From positions 129,541-193,540 of the forward strand of contig NZ_KQ034028.1 in NCBI RefSeq assembly GCF_000970795.1: a DNA stretch of 64,000 nucleotides. Reading direction: 5' to 3'. Both the position numbers and the translations under genes were made by a program. The notes beneath the pieces were generated by a model. That model had not been told where the DNA came from, ran no database searches, and saw only the letters and a list, made by a program, of their open reading frames with translations. This stretch comes from Bombilactobacillus mellifer. GTDB lineage: Bacteria > Bacillota > Bacilli > Lactobacillales > Lactobacillaceae. Positions 44,944 to 55,316 of the stretch are shown piece after piece. Every line of letters starts with the position of its first letter. Position 1 is the stretch's first letter.

Positions 44944-45810
44944 ATGGCTTTAGTAAACGGTAATGAAATTTTTAAAAATGCAAGAGCTGGTAAATACGCT
45001 GTAGGTGCATTTAACACGAATAATTTGGAATGGACACGGGCCATTCTCGCAGCTGCAGAAGAAACTAAAACCCCAATTTTAATTCAAACATCCATGGGTG
45101 CTGCTAAATATATGGGTGGCTATGAATTATGTTTGCATTTAGTGCAAGATACAGTTAAGTCTATGGGGATTACGGTACCGGTAGTAATGCACTTAGATCA
45201 TGGTAATTATGAAGCAGCCAAAGAATGTATCAAAGTCGGTTATAATTCAGTGATGTTTGATGGTCATGACTTACCATTTGCCGAAAATCTCGAAAAAACT
45301 AAAGAAATTGTGAAATTGGCGCATGCTCAAGGTATGTCCGTCGAGGCAGAAGTCGGTTCCATTGGTGGTACTGAAGATGGCATTACCGGTGCAGGTGAAT
45401 TAGCTAGCGTAGAGGAAGCTCAAACTTTAGCTGCTACAGGTGTGGATTACTTGGCTTGTGGTATTGGGAATATTCATGGCGTTTATCCAGCCAATTGGCA
45501 GGGGCTAAACTTTGATCGTTTACAAGAAATTGCAGCAGCAGTTCAGACACCTTTAGTGTTACATGGTGGTTCCGGTATTCCAAAGGAACAAATTGTGAAA
45601 GCTATTTCCTTGGGAATTTCTAAAGTTAACGTTAATACCGAATGTCAATTAGCTTTTGCCAAAGCTACCCGCCAATATGTGGAAGCAGGTAAAGATCAAG
45701 ATATTGATGCGAAAGGTTATGATCCACGTAAATTATTGGCTCCTGGAACTGAAGCGATTAAAGAAACTGTTAAAGAACGAATCGCTTGGTTTGGTACGCC
45801 AGCTGTTTAA
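44944..45810 (+). CDS. fba: class II fructose-bisphosphate aldolase
   Basis: A 288-residue zinc aldolase of glycolysis and gluconeogenesis. AVGAFNTNNLEWTRA, HLDHGNYEAAKECI (zinc His), EAEVGSIGGTEDG and LHGGSGIPKEQI are all present. AGGAGG precedes the ATG. Monocistronic with terminator. A -10-like TAAAAT lies about 45 bases upstream. Confidence 0.95.
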   Translation: MALVNGNEIFKNARAGKYAVGAFNTNNLEWTRAILAAAEETKTPILIQTSMGAAKYMGGYELCLHLVQDTVKSMGITVPVVMHLDHGNYEAAKECIKVGYNSVMFDGHDLPFAENLEKTKEIVKLAHAQGMSVEAEVGSIGGTEDGITGAGELASVEEAQTLAATGVDYLACGIGNIHGVYPANWQGLNFDRLQEIAAAVQTPLVLHGGSGIPKEQIVKAISLGISKVNVNTECQLAFAKATRQYVEAGKDQDIDAKGYDPRKLLAPGTEAIKETVKERIAWFGTPAV

Positions 45811-45827
45811 TTTTTTGAATCAAATGC

Positions 45828-45855
45828 AATCCCTAGTGCGCTAGGGATTTTTTTA
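45828..45855 (+). terminator. intrinsic terminator of fba
   Basis: AATCCCTAG and CTAGGGATT pair around TGCG and run into TTTTT. Confidence 0.9.
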
Positions 45856-45917
45856 TGCTGGCCAGAGGGGCTTGCTTTTTTCATGTAGAACTGCTATGCT
45901 CAATGGGCAAAACGAAT

Positions 45918-46001
45918 ACACTAGGGGTGCTGTGATCAGCTGAGATGGAATTTTTCCAATCCCTTTGAACCTGTGAAGTTAGAACTTGCGAAGGAAAGTG
46001 T
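45918..46001 (+). promoter_or_regulatory. TPP riboswitch (THI element)
   Basis: ACACTAGGGGTGCT, GCTGAGATGGA, CCCTTTGAACCTG and AGAACTTGCGAAGGAAAGTGT are the conserved blocks of the thiamine pyrophosphate aptamer. A terminator follows at 46029. It controls the CytX-type transporter. Confidence 0.95.
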
Positions 46002-46028
46002 AGCCGTCAGAGATATTTACTTTTTGAT

Positions 46029-46068
46029 GATCTTTCCTAGTTAATTCTAACGGGAAAGATTTTTTTTT
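46029..46068 (+). terminator. terminator of the TPP riboswitch
   Basis: ATCTTTCC pairs with GGGAAAGAT, with a nine-T run after it; part of the riboswitch expression platform. Confidence 0.85.
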
Positions 46069-46087
46069 CGACTAGAGGAGGATCATC

Positions 46088-47269
46088 ATGGAAGAAGTGA
46101 GGTTGCGCAGTTTATTTTTACTATGGTTTGGCGCGGCAATTTCAATTGCCGAAATTGTTACTGGTACTTTAATGGCACCGTTAGGTTTTGGACGGGGAAT
46201 CTTGGCGATAATTATTGGTCATGTAATTGGCTGTTTCGGTTTTTTATTACCGGCAGGTTATATTTCCGCGCGTTATCAAAGTACGGCAATTAAAGTCACG
46301 CAGTTGACTTTTGGCAAGCAAGGGGTGCAGTTGTTTTCGTTATTAAATGTATTGCAGTTACTGGGTTGGACAGCGGTAATGATTGTCAATGCCCAATTGG
46401 CCATGAATGTATTAACACAATCTTTTTTTCATTGGCAATCAAAATTATTGATGTCAGGCATTGTAGCCGGGTTAATTATTTTATGGTTGCTGCTGCGGCA
46501 TGATTGGTTGTTTAAAGTCAATAATTGGGTAGTGCTGTTACTGACGCTGGCTATGATTGTGTTTGTTGTGAGCTTGTTGCAAAAAGCTCCTACGACCCAT
46601 GCCCCGCAGGCATCAACTTTAAGTTTTAGCAATGCCGTCGAATTAAACGTCACGATGGCTTTATCTTGGCTGCCGGTCATTGGTGATTATACAAAGCAAA
46701 CCCGCCATCCAATTCAAACTAGTTGGTGCAGTGTCTTAGGATATTTTGTGGGTAGTGGGGCGATGTTTGTTGTAGGTTTAAGTATTGTCCTTTGGACAGG
46801 TCAAACTGATATCAGTCAGGCCCTCGCCCAATCACAATTAGGGTTAATTGCTTTACTGATTGTGGTTTTCTCCACTGTGACAACAACTTTTATGGATGCT
46901 TATTCTGCCGCCACAAATCTGCAGAATTTAAATGCTAAAGTACCCGTGAATGCTGCCGCCATTGGAATTACTATTGTAGGATTTTTTATTGCCATTGGCA
47001 TTTCCTTACAATATTATGAAAACTTTTTATACGCGATTGGAGCTGCTTTTACCCCGTTATTTGCCATTGTCTTTGTCAGTGTATTTGTAATTAAACAGCG
47101 CTTAGCCCTGGTTTGGAATTTTGCCTGGTGGTTATTAGGAATCATAGCTTATTATGGCTTACAACAATTAAATCTGATTTTTGGTCCTACTTTTTGGTTA
47201 TTAATAGCCGAAAGTTTAGCAGTTTATTTAACCAGTAAAGTCACGCCACGTTATCCCTTAAGTTGGTAG
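46088..47269 (+). CDS. cytX: hydroxymethylpyrimidine transporter CytX
   Basis: A 393-residue permease of the nucleobase:cation symporter-1 family with about eleven helices. GAAISIAEIVTGTLMAPLGFGRG is helix 1, and SWLPVIGDYTKQTRHP is the conserved helix 6 end. The TPP riboswitch ahead of it identifies it as the thiamine-regulated uptake system for the pyrimidine part of thiamine. AGAGGAGG precedes the ATG. Confidence 0.9.
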   Translation: MEEVRLRSLFLLWFGAAISIAEIVTGTLMAPLGFGRGILAIIIGHVIGCFGFLLPAGYISARYQSTAIKVTQLTFGKQGVQLFSLLNVLQLLGWTAVMIVNAQLAMNVLTQSFFHWQSKLLMSGIVAGLIILWLLLRHDWLFKVNNWVVLLLTLAMIVFVVSLLQKAPTTHAPQASTLSFSNAVELNVTMALSWLPVIGDYTKQTRHPIQTSWCSVLGYFVGSGAMFVVGLSIVLWTGQTDISQALAQSQLGLIALLIVVFSTVTTTFMDAYSAATNLQNLNAKVPVNAAAIGITIVGFFIAIGISLQYYENFLYAIGAAFTPLFAIVFVSVFVIKQRLALVWNFAWWLLGIIAYYGLQQLNLIFGPTFWLLIAESLAVYLTSKVTPRYPLSW

Positions 47270-47717
47270 TCCAATAATCAACGGAGGTTAGATTACGGAT
47301 TGGGTTTGGCGAAGAGAATTAAATTAAGGTGGTATTCAATAAATGACTTAGTCAATTGGCCGGACCAGCCAACGTGATCATGAAGCAAAGACAAACGAAT
47401 GTTTTTACAATATAGATTTTATGCATTGAAGCAAATCTTTTTGCGAGAAAGTTTAAATACTAGTGATTTCTGGGTAGCTCCTAATAATACTAATGTGTGT
47501 TTGTATCAGCAAACTCTGCCCATTGATAGTAATCTAAAAACGCTGACCTTTTCCAAGATTCAGTTAAAAGTGCCACCCCAAGCTGACAATAGTAATGTCA
47601 TTCAACCAGGCCGGTATAAAGCTAACTTAACTTATTCGCTCACTGCTTCCCTTCCCTAAGAGGGGAAATGATACGCGATAATTTTGAAAATTTGGTTAAT
47701 TTCTTTTAATTTAAACC
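47270..47717 (+). pseudogene. intergenic stretch with a WxL-domain gene remnant
   Basis: The frame at 47399-47659 encodes 86 residues ending in LTFSKIQLKVPP, then GRYKANLTYSLTASLP, which matches the last strands of a WxL cell-surface domain (usually Y-x-A-x-LTWTL). The rest of such a protein, including signal peptide and both WxL motifs, is absent and no ribosome site is obvious. It is most likely a decayed gene end. Nothing else is recognised in this stretch. Confidence 0.45.
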
Positions 47718-47745
47718 TTGCAATTTTAATTAAGGTCGTTATAAT
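47718..47745 (+). promoter_or_regulatory. promoter of the asnA T-box transcript
   Basis: TTGCAA at 47718 and TATAAT at 47740, separated by 16 bases. Confidence 0.75.
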
Positions 47746-47754
47746 GAAAATCAA

Positions 47755-48033
47755 TAATTAAGTTAAAAACAAAAAGAAAGACAAGTAAATTAAGATCAAA
47801 GTTGCCAGTGAATTGGGAATAGTGGAAACCCAAAACAATTTTGCTTAGTTGAATAACACTTTCTTGGTTGCCAATTGAAATAATCAGTTGTTTAGAGTAG
47901 ATTGCGCCGTAACCAGTCCGTTACCACTGGTAATGTATGTTAGTACATTATTAAGCTGGCTTATTACAAATAAGCAAGTAGGGTGGTACCGCGAAGTCCT
48001 TCGTCCCTAAGTGGGGATGAAGGACTTTTTTTG
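47755..48033 (+). promoter_or_regulatory. T-box leader (Asn specifier) with terminator
   Basis: AGGGTGGTACCGCG at 47980-47993 is the T-box sequence. Stem I carries GAATAACAC with AAC (47855-47857) as specifier, so it senses uncharged tRNA-Asn. The terminator is AGTCCTTCGTCCC paired with GGGGATGAAGGACT followed by T residues. Confidence 0.92.
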
Positions 48034-48066
48034 TCTAACTTAATTAAATTCTAAGGGGGAAATATC

Positions 48067-49074
48067 ATGCACTTAACTATTCCGAAAGATTATAAGGCAA
48101 AATTGTCCGTTCGTGAAACTGAAGCAGCTATTCGCTACATCCGAGAGACATTTCAAGATGAGTTTGGTCAAGAAATGCATTTGGAGCGTTTATCAGCACC
48201 GATGTACGTAGAACAAGCTACCGGCTTGAATGATAATTTAAATGGTGTCGAACATCCTGTCGCATTTACGATGAAAGAATTACCGGGAGAAACCTTGGAA
48301 ATTGTTCATTCTTTGGCCAAATGGAAGCGATTTGCACTAAAAAAGTATGGCTTTAAATTACATGAAGGTCTCTACACCAATATGAATGCCATTCGTAAAG
48401 ATGAAGACTTGGATAACCTGCATTCGATTTATGTCGATCAATGGGATTGGGAACGGGTGATCGCCAAAGAAGAACGAACAGAGACGACATTAAAGCAAAC
48501 TGTTCGTTGTATTTTTAAAGTCATCAAACACATGGAACATGAAGTCTGGTATAAGTATCCGCAAGCAGTCTATCATTTGCCGGATGAAATTCATTTTGTT
48601 ACAACCCAAGAATTAGAAGACCGCTATCCCGATTTAACGCCCAGTGAACGTGAAGATAAAATCTGTCACGAATTAGGAGCAGTTTTCCTGATGCAAATTG
48701 GGGGGCCACTCAAAAGCGGTCAACGTCATGATGGCCGCGCTCCTGACTATGACGATTGGCAGTTAAATGGCGATATTCTTTTTTGGTATGAACCTTTACA
48801 GCGGGCCTTCGAAGTTTCTAGTATGGGGATCCGTGTCGATGAAGCGGCTTTACAAAAGCAATTAAAACTGGCGCATGCTGAAGAACGGGCCCAATTGCCT
48901 TTTCACCAAATGATTTTACAAAAGCAATTACCATATTCTATTGGCGGCGGTATTGGACAGTCACGGTTGTGTATGTTGCTTTTAGGCAAGGCACATATTG
49001 GCGAAGTACAAGCAAGCGTGTGGCCCCAGGAAATGCTCGACGAATGTGCGGCGCATGACATTCAGATTTTATAA
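48067..49074 (+). CDS. asnA: aspartate-ammonia ligase AsnA
   Basis: A 335-residue asparagine synthetase that uses ammonia and [41 protein letters not shown] and [24 protein letters not shown] are family signatures of this class-II synthetase-like fold. AAGGGGGA precedes the ATG. Control by the Asn T-box agrees with the function. Confidence 0.96.
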   Translation: MHLTIPKDYKAKLSVRETEAAIRYIRETFQDEFGQEMHLERLSAPMYVEQATGLNDNLNGVEHPVAFTMKELPGETLEIVHSLAKWKRFALKKYGFKLHEGLYTNMNAIRKDEDLDNLHSIYVDQWDWERVIAKEERTETTLKQTVRCIFKVIKHMEHEVWYKYPQAVYHLPDEIHFVTTQELEDRYPDLTPSEREDKICHELGAVFLMQIGGPLKSGQRHDGRAPDYDDWQLNGDILFWYEPLQRAFEVSSMGIRVDEAALQKQLKLAHAEERAQLPFHQMILQKQLPYSIGGGIGQSRLCMLLLGKAHIGEVQASVWPQEMLDECAAHDIQIL

Positions 49075-49179
49075 AAGCAGTCTTTTTCTCCCCTCTAGCT
49101 AATCATTAAAACGAAATTGTTGCATGAAGTGCTTTGAAATAAAATGTCAATCTATTAGAACCCCGATAACCTAATGCCA

Positions 49180-49217
49180 ACACGATTCTCCAAATCCAAC
49201 AGAATCGTGTTTTTTTA
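49180..49217 (+). terminator. intrinsic terminator after asnA
   Basis: ACACGATTCT and AGAATCGTGT pair around a short loop with a T-run after. It lies about 100 bases beyond the asnA stop. Confidence 0.8.
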
Positions 49218-49330
49218 GTGTCGTAATGGGCCATAGTACATTATCGAAGCTGGTTGTTGGCCAAAAGCAGCCGGTAGCAAGCACCTTTTGCCATGTAACG
49301 CCAACAGTTGAAATTCCAGAACGCATTCAG

Positions 49331-50170
49331 TTATATTTCTTGAATCAAACCATCGAAAAAGTGTTTTAAGGATATTTTGCCACCGACAGCACGCTTGCCT
49401 TGTAAGTAATCAATTTCATGGCGGACATTTTTATATTCGTAAAGAGCATTTGCATACTCTAAGGAAATCTCATCATCTAGGCCATCTAAAAACATATTGG
49501 CCAAATTTATAAGTCCGGTTTTTACAGCTCTGCGAATACGTTGCAAGAGGACCTTTTTTTCGCGATCATTGATTTGGTAGATATCATTAAAGTTGAGCTC
49601 GTTAAATCGTAAATTTTGTTCGTTCATTAGTTTACTAATCAATAAAATATCCGCCGAGCCAGCCTCTGATGTAATGCCCAAAAAGCGCAAAATCGACATA
49701 GTTTTTTCTTTAGTCATTTGCTTGCGCTGGACACTGGGATCATAAGCATGGATAGGTTCCGTTGTTCCAATGACTTTTTGAATATTGTCTAGTTTGGTGG
49801 CCATTTGTAAACTTTGGCAGACACGTTTAATAACAGAATGGACTTCGATCACGTTAATCGGTTTGTCGATAAAAAATTCAATGCCGGCTTCATAAGCTTC
49901 GGCTCTTAATTCAGCATCTTTGACCTGTGAAATCATAATAAAGCGCAATTGAGGTTTTAACGCTGACAAACGTTTAATTAATTCAATACCTGAAATATTG
50001 GGCATCAATAAATCAATCAACACAATATCAACATCCATTAGAAATAATTCAGAAAGAGCCTTTTTCGAACTGTTAGCGATGCCGATAACAGTGTTTTGCG
50101 AATCTTGCTCAATGATCTGTTGCAACATCTTTGGAATAGCCGGATCATCGTCTATAATATAGAATTTCAT
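49331..50170 (-). CDS. glnL: response regulator, GlnL/YcbB type
   Basis: A 279-residue regulator. The receiver domain fills residues 1-120, with acidic IDDDP, phospho-Asp in VLIDLLMP and Lys in FIDKPINV. The C-terminal half (about 155-279) matches the YcbB DNA-binding domain, as in Bacillus GlnL, which controls glutamine use. The gene overlaps the kinase stop by four bases. As the pair is divergent from ornithine carbamoyltransferase, it may control that operon. Confidence 0.75.
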   Translation of the reverse strand: MKFYIIDDDPAIPKMLQQIIEQDSQNTVIGIANSSKKALSELFLMDVDIVLIDLLMPNISGIELIKRLSALKPQLRFIMISQVKDAELRAEAYEAGIEFFIDKPINVIEVHSVIKRVCQSLQMATKLDNIQKVIGTTEPIHAYDPSVQRKQMTKEKTMSILRFLGITSEAGSADILLISKLMNEQNLRFNELNFNDIYQINDREKKVLLQRIRRAVKTGLINLANMFLDGLDDEISLEYANALYEYKNVRHEIDYLQGKRAVGGKISLKHFFDGLIQEI

Positions 50171-51465
50171 TTGTCTACCTCGTTGATGAGTCGCCCTTTA
50201 TTTAAAAATACTTTAAAGGTTGTCCCTTGATTCACTTGAGATTGCACATTGATACTACCTGCAAAAATATCTTCAACAAGCACTTTAACGTGAGACAAAC
50301 CAATACCACGATAAACATTTCCAGTATTTTGATTGTATTTCGTGGTAAAACCGGGCTCAAAAATAAGTGCTAGGGTTTGCGCATCCATTCCTTGGCCATT
50401 ATCACTGATATCAATTTCAATATTACGGCCTTGATCGCTCACAGTAATTTTGATTAAACCGTGTGACTGGTGCTGGAGTGCATCGATACTATTAAAGATT
50501 AAATTAGATAATATAGAAACTACATAATAATGATTCACCACTAATAAGTCGATCTGGTTGTACACTTCAATGACAACTTGCTGGGATTTTTTTTTAAGAG
50601 ATTGACGAATATAGCTGGTTGTGACACGTAAAATATCAGCTAATTGCATAGGCTGGTTATTTCTTTCGCTAAAATAATCACCTAAACCACTGATTACATT
50701 TTGATAATCTTTTTTAATTTCGTGGACATCACGTGCAATGTTGAGCGCAGTTGTTTGATATTTGGGATCAAGACTGGTTTGGCTTAAGGCTTGATTCAAT
50801 TGATAAGCATTTTTCATGACATTTTCGATATCATTGATGCTTTTCTTCATGAAATAAACTTCACTTTTAACGGAAGAAGCGACCCAGATGAAATATAAAT
50901 AACGTTGTTCGTGATTTTCGTCACGAACCAAGAGTGTAAAGTAACGATAAAGAAAAATAATTAGACAACTACAAAGACTGCGAATTAATGCGGTAATAAA
51001 TAAAATTTGAAAAAGTCGGTATGTATAATTTGAAAAATGAATTAAAAGACTGACTTCTAACAAATTAGAACAATAGTCACATAATAAAATAGTTAAGAAA
51101 AAAATTGAGTTATTTCTTTGGCTTTTGCGCCAGTATAAAACATAGTAAAGGAAGCCATACATTAAGTAAAACGCCATATCCGTCATAATAAATTGAAGGA
51201 TGTTAATATTGCTGGCGTCGTGACTAATAAAAAGTAATAATCCTCTAAATAATGGTGAAGACAAGGCAACACCCAGAGCAATGACGAGGGGATTTAAATC
51301 GGCATTGAAATATAAAAACACTGGTAATAAAAAGACTGACAGAGTCAACGTAAACCCTAAAGTGTAAGTGGAAATACTGACTTGGGAAGCTAAAGATATA
51401 CAAATGGCAGCCAAAATAACCCGTTTGATCCGGCTCCAGCTCACAAAATTAAGATTATTAAACAA
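50167..51465 (-). CDS. glnK: sensor histidine kinase, GlnK/YcbA type
   Basis: A 432-residue membrane kinase. About six helices fill residues 10-190; the phospho-His lies in DVHEIKKDYQNVISG, and the ATPase domain has an intact N box (NLIFNSIDAL), G1 (DNGQGMD) and G2 (GIGLSHVKVLV). TTG 51465 is chosen because GAGGAGG lies nine bases upstream; the longer frame from ATG 51513 has no ribosome site. The domain plan matches the kinase of the GlnK/GlnL pair. The signal sensed is not known. Confidence 0.75.
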   Translation of the reverse strand: MFNNLNFVSWSRIKRVILAAICISLASQVSISTYTLGFTLTLSVFLLPVFLYFNADLNPLVIALGVALSSPLFRGLLLFISHDASNINILQFIMTDMAFYLMYGFLYYVLYWRKSQRNNSIFFLTILLCDYCSNLLEVSLLIHFSNYTYRLFQILFITALIRSLCSCLIIFLYRYFTLLVRDENHEQRYLYFIWVASSVKSEVYFMKKSINDIENVMKNAYQLNQALSQTSLDPKYQTTALNIARDVHEIKKDYQNVISGLGDYFSERNNQPMQLADILRVTTSYIRQSLKKKSQQVVIEVYNQIDLLVVNHYYVVSILSNLIFNSIDALQHQSHGLIKITVSDQGRNIEIDISDNGQGMDAQTLALIFEPGFTTKYNQNTGNVYRGIGLSHVKVLVEDIFAGSINVQSQVNQGTTFKVFLNKGRLINEVDK

Positions 51466-51577
51466 AATGTTCAACCTCCTCAAAGATATTTTTATAAAGG
51501 CTTGAAGTTTCATGAAGTTCTATGAAACCGCTTTTATATAATTGCATCGTAGAAATGATTAAGGAGGAAAAACAAGA

Positions 51578-52573
51578 ATGAACTTACACCATCGTAATTT
51601 TTTGACTTTACTTGATTATAATTCAAAGGAAGTAGAATTCCTACTTCAATTAGCGGCGGATTTGAAAAAAGCTAAATATGCAGGAACCGAAAAACCAACT
51701 TTAACCGGCAAGAACATTGCCTTAATTTTTGAAAAAGATTCCACGCGCACCCGCTGTTCCTTTGAAGTTGCGGCCCACGATCAAGGAGCTCATGTGACTT
51801 ATTTAGGCCCAACGGGTACACAAATGGGTAAAAAAGAAACTGCTAAAGATACAGCTCGAGTGCTGGGCAGTATGTATGATGGCATTGAATATCGTGGTTT
51901 CTCGCAACGAACCGTTGAAACACTAGCGCAATATGCCGGGGTACCGGTGTGGAATGGCTTAACTGATGAAGATCATCCCACCCAAGTATTAGCTGATTTT
52001 TTAACCGTGCATGAGCTCACCCATAAACCGTACAACCAAATTCACTTTACTTATATCGGTGATGGCCGCAACAATGTAGCTAATGCTCTAATGATCGGGG
52101 GAGCTACGATGGGCATGAATTTTCATTTAGTATGCCCGAAGGAATTAAAACCAACACCTGAACTACAAGATAAGGTTCAAGCCATTGCTGCAAAAACCGG
52201 GGCTCAAATTATGATTACAGATGACATTGCACAGGGCGTCCGGGATTCTGATGTGCTCTATACAGATGTTTGGGTGTCCATGGGGGAACCTGAAGAGGTG
52301 TGGGCAGAGCGTATAAGATTATTACAACCTTACCAAATTAATCAATCCTTACTAGAACAAACTCATAATCCCCAAGTGCTAGTTGAACATTGCTTACCTT
52401 CCTTTCACAATGCAGAAACGAAAATTGGTCAAGCTATTCAAGAAAAATTCGGTATTTCGGAAATGGAAGTGACTGACGAGGTTTTCGAAGGACCACACTC
52501 AGTCGTTTTCCAAGAAGCTGAAAATCGGATGCACACAATTAAAGCCGTCATGGTCGCAACCTTAGGCGCTTAA
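51578..52573 (+). CDS. arcB: ornithine carbamoyltransferase
   Basis: A 331-residue transferase. [12 protein letters not shown] binds carbamoyl phosphate, [15 protein letters not shown] the next core block, and [10 protein letters not shown] carries the catalytic Cys. These are ornithine rather than putrescine carbamoyltransferase signatures. With carbamate kinase directly downstream it should run in the catabolic direction, splitting citrulline to ornithine and carbamoyl phosphate. AAGGAGG precedes the ATG. No arginine deiminase gene is present in the window. Confidence 0.92.
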   Translation: MNLHHRNFLTLLDYNSKEVEFLLQLAADLKKAKYAGTEKPTLTGKNIALIFEKDSTRTRCSFEVAAHDQGAHVTYLGPTGTQMGKKETAKDTARVLGSMYDGIEYRGFSQRTVETLAQYAGVPVWNGLTDEDHPTQVLADFLTVHELTHKPYNQIHFTYIGDGRNNVANALMIGGATMGMNFHLVCPKELKPTPELQDKVQAIAAKTGAQIMITDDIAQGVRDSDVLYTDVWVSMGEPEEVWAERIRLLQPYQINQSLLEQTHNPQVLVEHCLPSFHNAETKIGQAIQEKFGISEMEVTDEVFEGPHSVVFQEAENRMHTIKAVMVATLGA

Positions 52574-52586
52574 GGGAGAATGAATA

Positions 52587-53531
52587 ATGGCAAAAATCGT
52601 CGTTGCATTGGGCGGTAATGCTTTAGGCAATTCACCCAGTGAGCAATTAAATTTAGTCAAAAGTACAGCTGCCTCATTAGTAAATTTGATAACTTTAGGC
52701 CATCAAATCGTGATTAGTCATGGTAATGGGCCGCAAGTAGGCGCTATTAATTTAGGAATGAATTTTGCTGCAGAACACGGACAAAATGCAGCTTTTCCAT
52801 TACCAGAATGTGGCGCTATGAGTCAAGGTTATATTGGTTATCACTTACAACAGAGTCTCGAAAATGAACTAAGAGCCCAACAAATGAAGCAACAGGTCGT
52901 CTCATTAGTGACACAGGTCGTTGTTGATTCCCAAGATCCCGCCTTTATGAAACCGACCAAGCCGGTTGGAGCTTTTTACAGTCAACAACAATCACAAAAA
53001 ATTGCGGCAGACAAAGGCTATACCTTTATAGAAGATGCCGGAAGAGGCTATCGGCAAGTTGTAGCCTCACCGATACCGCAAAGTATTGTGGAGTTAAACA
53101 GTATTAATCAGTTAATCGAATCTGGTGCTGTTGTTATTGCCTGCGGCGGTGGGGGGATTCCTGTCGTACAGCAAGATAATGGCTGGCAAGGCGTACCGGC
53201 AGTCATTGATAAAGATCGCTCCAGTGCCTTGCTGGCAGCCAACTTAAAGGCCGATCAATTGATTATTTTAACGGCTGTTGATCAAGTATATCTGAATTAT
53301 AATCAACCCAATCAGCAAGCTTTAAGTCAATTAACAGTTTCTCAGGCCCAGCAATATATTCAAGAAAAACAATTTGCCCCGGGAAGTATGCTGCCCAAAA
53401 TTGAAGCCTGTCTAGACTTTGTTCAATCTGGACCCCATCGGACGGCGCTTATTACATCTTTAGCGCATCTAGATAAGGCCTTGGCACATCAAACGGGAAC
53501 CATCTTGCAACAAGAAGAAACACAAAAGTAG
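52587..53531 (+). CDS. arcC: carbamate kinase
   Basis: A 314-residue kinase that makes ATP from carbamoyl phosphate and [39 protein letters not shown] and [14 protein letters not shown] are the family blocks. AAGGGAGAA precedes the ATG 13 bases after the upstream stop. Part of the citrulline-degrading operon. Confidence 0.94.
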   Translation: MAKIVVALGGNALGNSPSEQLNLVKSTAASLVNLITLGHQIVISHGNGPQVGAINLGMNFAAEHGQNAAFPLPECGAMSQGYIGYHLQQSLENELRAQQMKQQVVSLVTQVVVDSQDPAFMKPTKPVGAFYSQQQSQKIAADKGYTFIEDAGRGYRQVVASPIPQSIVELNSINQLIESGAVVIACGGGGIPVVQQDNGWQGVPAVIDKDRSSALLAANLKADQLIILTAVDQVYLNYNQPNQQALSQLTVSQAQQYIQEKQFAPGSMLPKIEACLDFVQSGPHRTALITSLAHLDKALAHQTGTILQQEETQK

Positions 53532-53584
53532 GCTATAAAAATTTTGCTTTAGTGAAGCTTTAAGTGAAAGTATGAGAATACATT

Positions 53585-55132
53585 ATGCAAGTAATGGAAA
53601 AGAAAAAATTCAAATTCAAAATGCCGGGAGCCTTCTCAATTCTTTTTATCTTAACGATTGTGGCCGTAATAGCAACTTGGATTGTTCCTTCCGGTAGTTA
53701 TTCTAAATTATCGTATAATTCTGCGGCTGGTCAATTAAATATTAAATCTCCAACAGGTAAAGTGCATAAAGCACCTGCCACCCAGAAAGAATTAACAAAA
53801 TTGGGTGTAAAAATTGATATTCAGCAATTTACATCAGGCGGAATCACCCAAGAGATTTCGATTCCCAATACGTACCAACGTTTAAAACAACATCCTGCAG
53901 GCTTAGATAAAATTACCTCTAGCATGATTCAAGGGACAATTGAAGCCGTGGATATTATGGTTTTTATTTTCGTTTTAGGTGGCATGATTGGAGTCGTCAA
54001 AGCCAGCGGAGCTTTTGAGTCGGGATTGTTGGCCCTGACGCAAAAGACAAAGGGTAGAGAATTTTTATTAATTGCGTTGGTTTCAATTTTAATGGTGTTA
54101 GGTGGAACTCTGTGTGGGATTGAAGAAGAAGCTGTGGCTTTTTATCCTATTTTGGTACCGGTCTTTTTAGCTATGGGTTATGATTCGATTGTTTGTGTGG
54201 GAGCCATTTTCCTCTCTAGCTCAGTGGGGACAGCCTTTTCCACGATTAATCCGTTCTCAGTAGTGATTGCTTCTAATGCGGCGGGGATTAATTTTACTCA
54301 AGGTATTGTTTGGCGAATTGTAGGATGTATAGTTGCAGCTATTTGTTTACTCTTTTATTTGTATTATTACTGTCGTAAAGTCGAAACAGATCCCCAATCA
54401 TCTTATTCTTATGCAGATCATGAAGATTTTAAGCAGTTATGGTCGGTTTTATCAGATGAGGATGCGCATACCAAATTGAGCTTTTCCGTCAGGAAAAAAT
54501 TAATTCTAGTACTTTTTATTATTAGTTTTCCCATCATGGTTTGGGGAGTAATGACTCAAAATTGGTGGTTTCCGACTATGGCTTCTTCCTTCTTGCTATT
54601 AACGATCATTATAATGTTTTTAACCGGAACCGGACCGGCCGGATTAGGTGAAAAAGAAGTCGTGGATGCTTTTGTCAATGGGGCGTCTAGTTTAGTAGGA
54701 GTATCTTTAATTATTGGTTTAGCCCGCGGAATTAATTTAGTATTAAATGAGGGCTTAATTTCAGATACAATGCTTCATTTTTCCTCATCGTTAGTCCAGC
54801 ATATGAGTGGTCCTCTTTTTATCATTGTCATGTTATTCATTTTCTTTGTCTTAGGCTTCGTAGTACCATCATCGTCGGGGTTAGCAGTTTTATCAATGCC
54901 GATTATGGCTCCCTTAGCAGACACGGTTCATATCCCACGTTATGCAGTAGTTACTGCCTACCAATTTGGACAATATGCGATGCTGTTTTTAGCACCTACG
55001 GGTTTAGTCATGGCAACTTTGCAAATGTTAAATATGAGGTACTCGCACTGGTTTAGATTTGTTTGGCCTGTCGTCGTCTTCTTATTGATTTTTGGAGGTA
55101 TTATCCTCGTAGCAGAAGTACTGCTAAGTTAA
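53585..55132 (+). CDS. YfcC-family antiporter, probably arginine or citrulline/ornithine
   Basis: A 515-residue transporter with about twelve helices. The motif GIEEEAVAFYPILVPVFLAMGYD, STINPFSVVIASNAAGI and the late VPSSSGLAVLSMPIMAPLAD are typical of the YfcC/AitC transporters, which move basic or dicarboxylic amino acids. Residues 35-105 form an extracellular segment unusual in length. No strong ribosome site lies before the ATG at 53585 or the one at 53594. The operon context favours exchange of an arginine-family amino acid for ornithine. Confidence 0.78.
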   Translation: MQVMEKKKFKFKMPGAFSILFILTIVAVIATWIVPSGSYSKLSYNSAAGQLNIKSPTGKVHKAPATQKELTKLGVKIDIQQFTSGGITQEISIPNTYQRLKQHPAGLDKITSSMIQGTIEAVDIMVFIFVLGGMIGVVKASGAFESGLLALTQKTKGREFLLIALVSILMVLGGTLCGIEEEAVAFYPILVPVFLAMGYDSIVCVGAIFLSSSVGTAFSTINPFSVVIASNAAGINFTQGIVWRIVGCIVAAICLLFYLYYYCRKVETDPQSSYSYADHEDFKQLWSVLSDEDAHTKLSFSVRKKLILVLFIISFPIMVWGVMTQNWWFPTMASSFLLLTIIIMFLTGTGPAGLGEKEVVDAFVNGASSLVGVSLIIGLARGINLVLNEGLISDTMLHFSSSLVQHMSGPLFIIVMLFIFFVLGFVVPSSSGLAVLSMPIMAPLADTVHIPRYAVVTAYQFGQYAMLFLAPTGLVMATLQMLNMRYSHWFRFVWPVVVFLLIFGGIILVAEVLLS

Positions 55133-55192
55133 ACGGCCTTTAAATTGAATGTTTAGTTATGGACATCAATATATAATTATCTAAAAATTCTT

Positions 55193-55221
55193 AGGACTCA
55201 TGGTCATCGTGAGTCCTTTTT
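55193..55221 (+). terminator. intrinsic terminator of the arcB-arcC operon
   Basis: AGGACTCA and TGAGTCCT pair around a nine-base loop and are followed by T residues. Confidence 0.9.
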
Positions 55222-55316
55222 GATTACCTTCCCGTTTACTTTAATTAGGTTGACTAGAAAAACTATGAAACTCAGCCATTTAAAAATGGTGCAGTTTTGA
55301 TTGAGGTGGTGAAAGA

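Noticed and set aside
51578-52573. Putrescine carbamoyltransferase (agmatine pathway)
   Set aside because: Substrate motifs fit ornithine carbamoyltransferase and no agmatine deiminase gene is adjacent.
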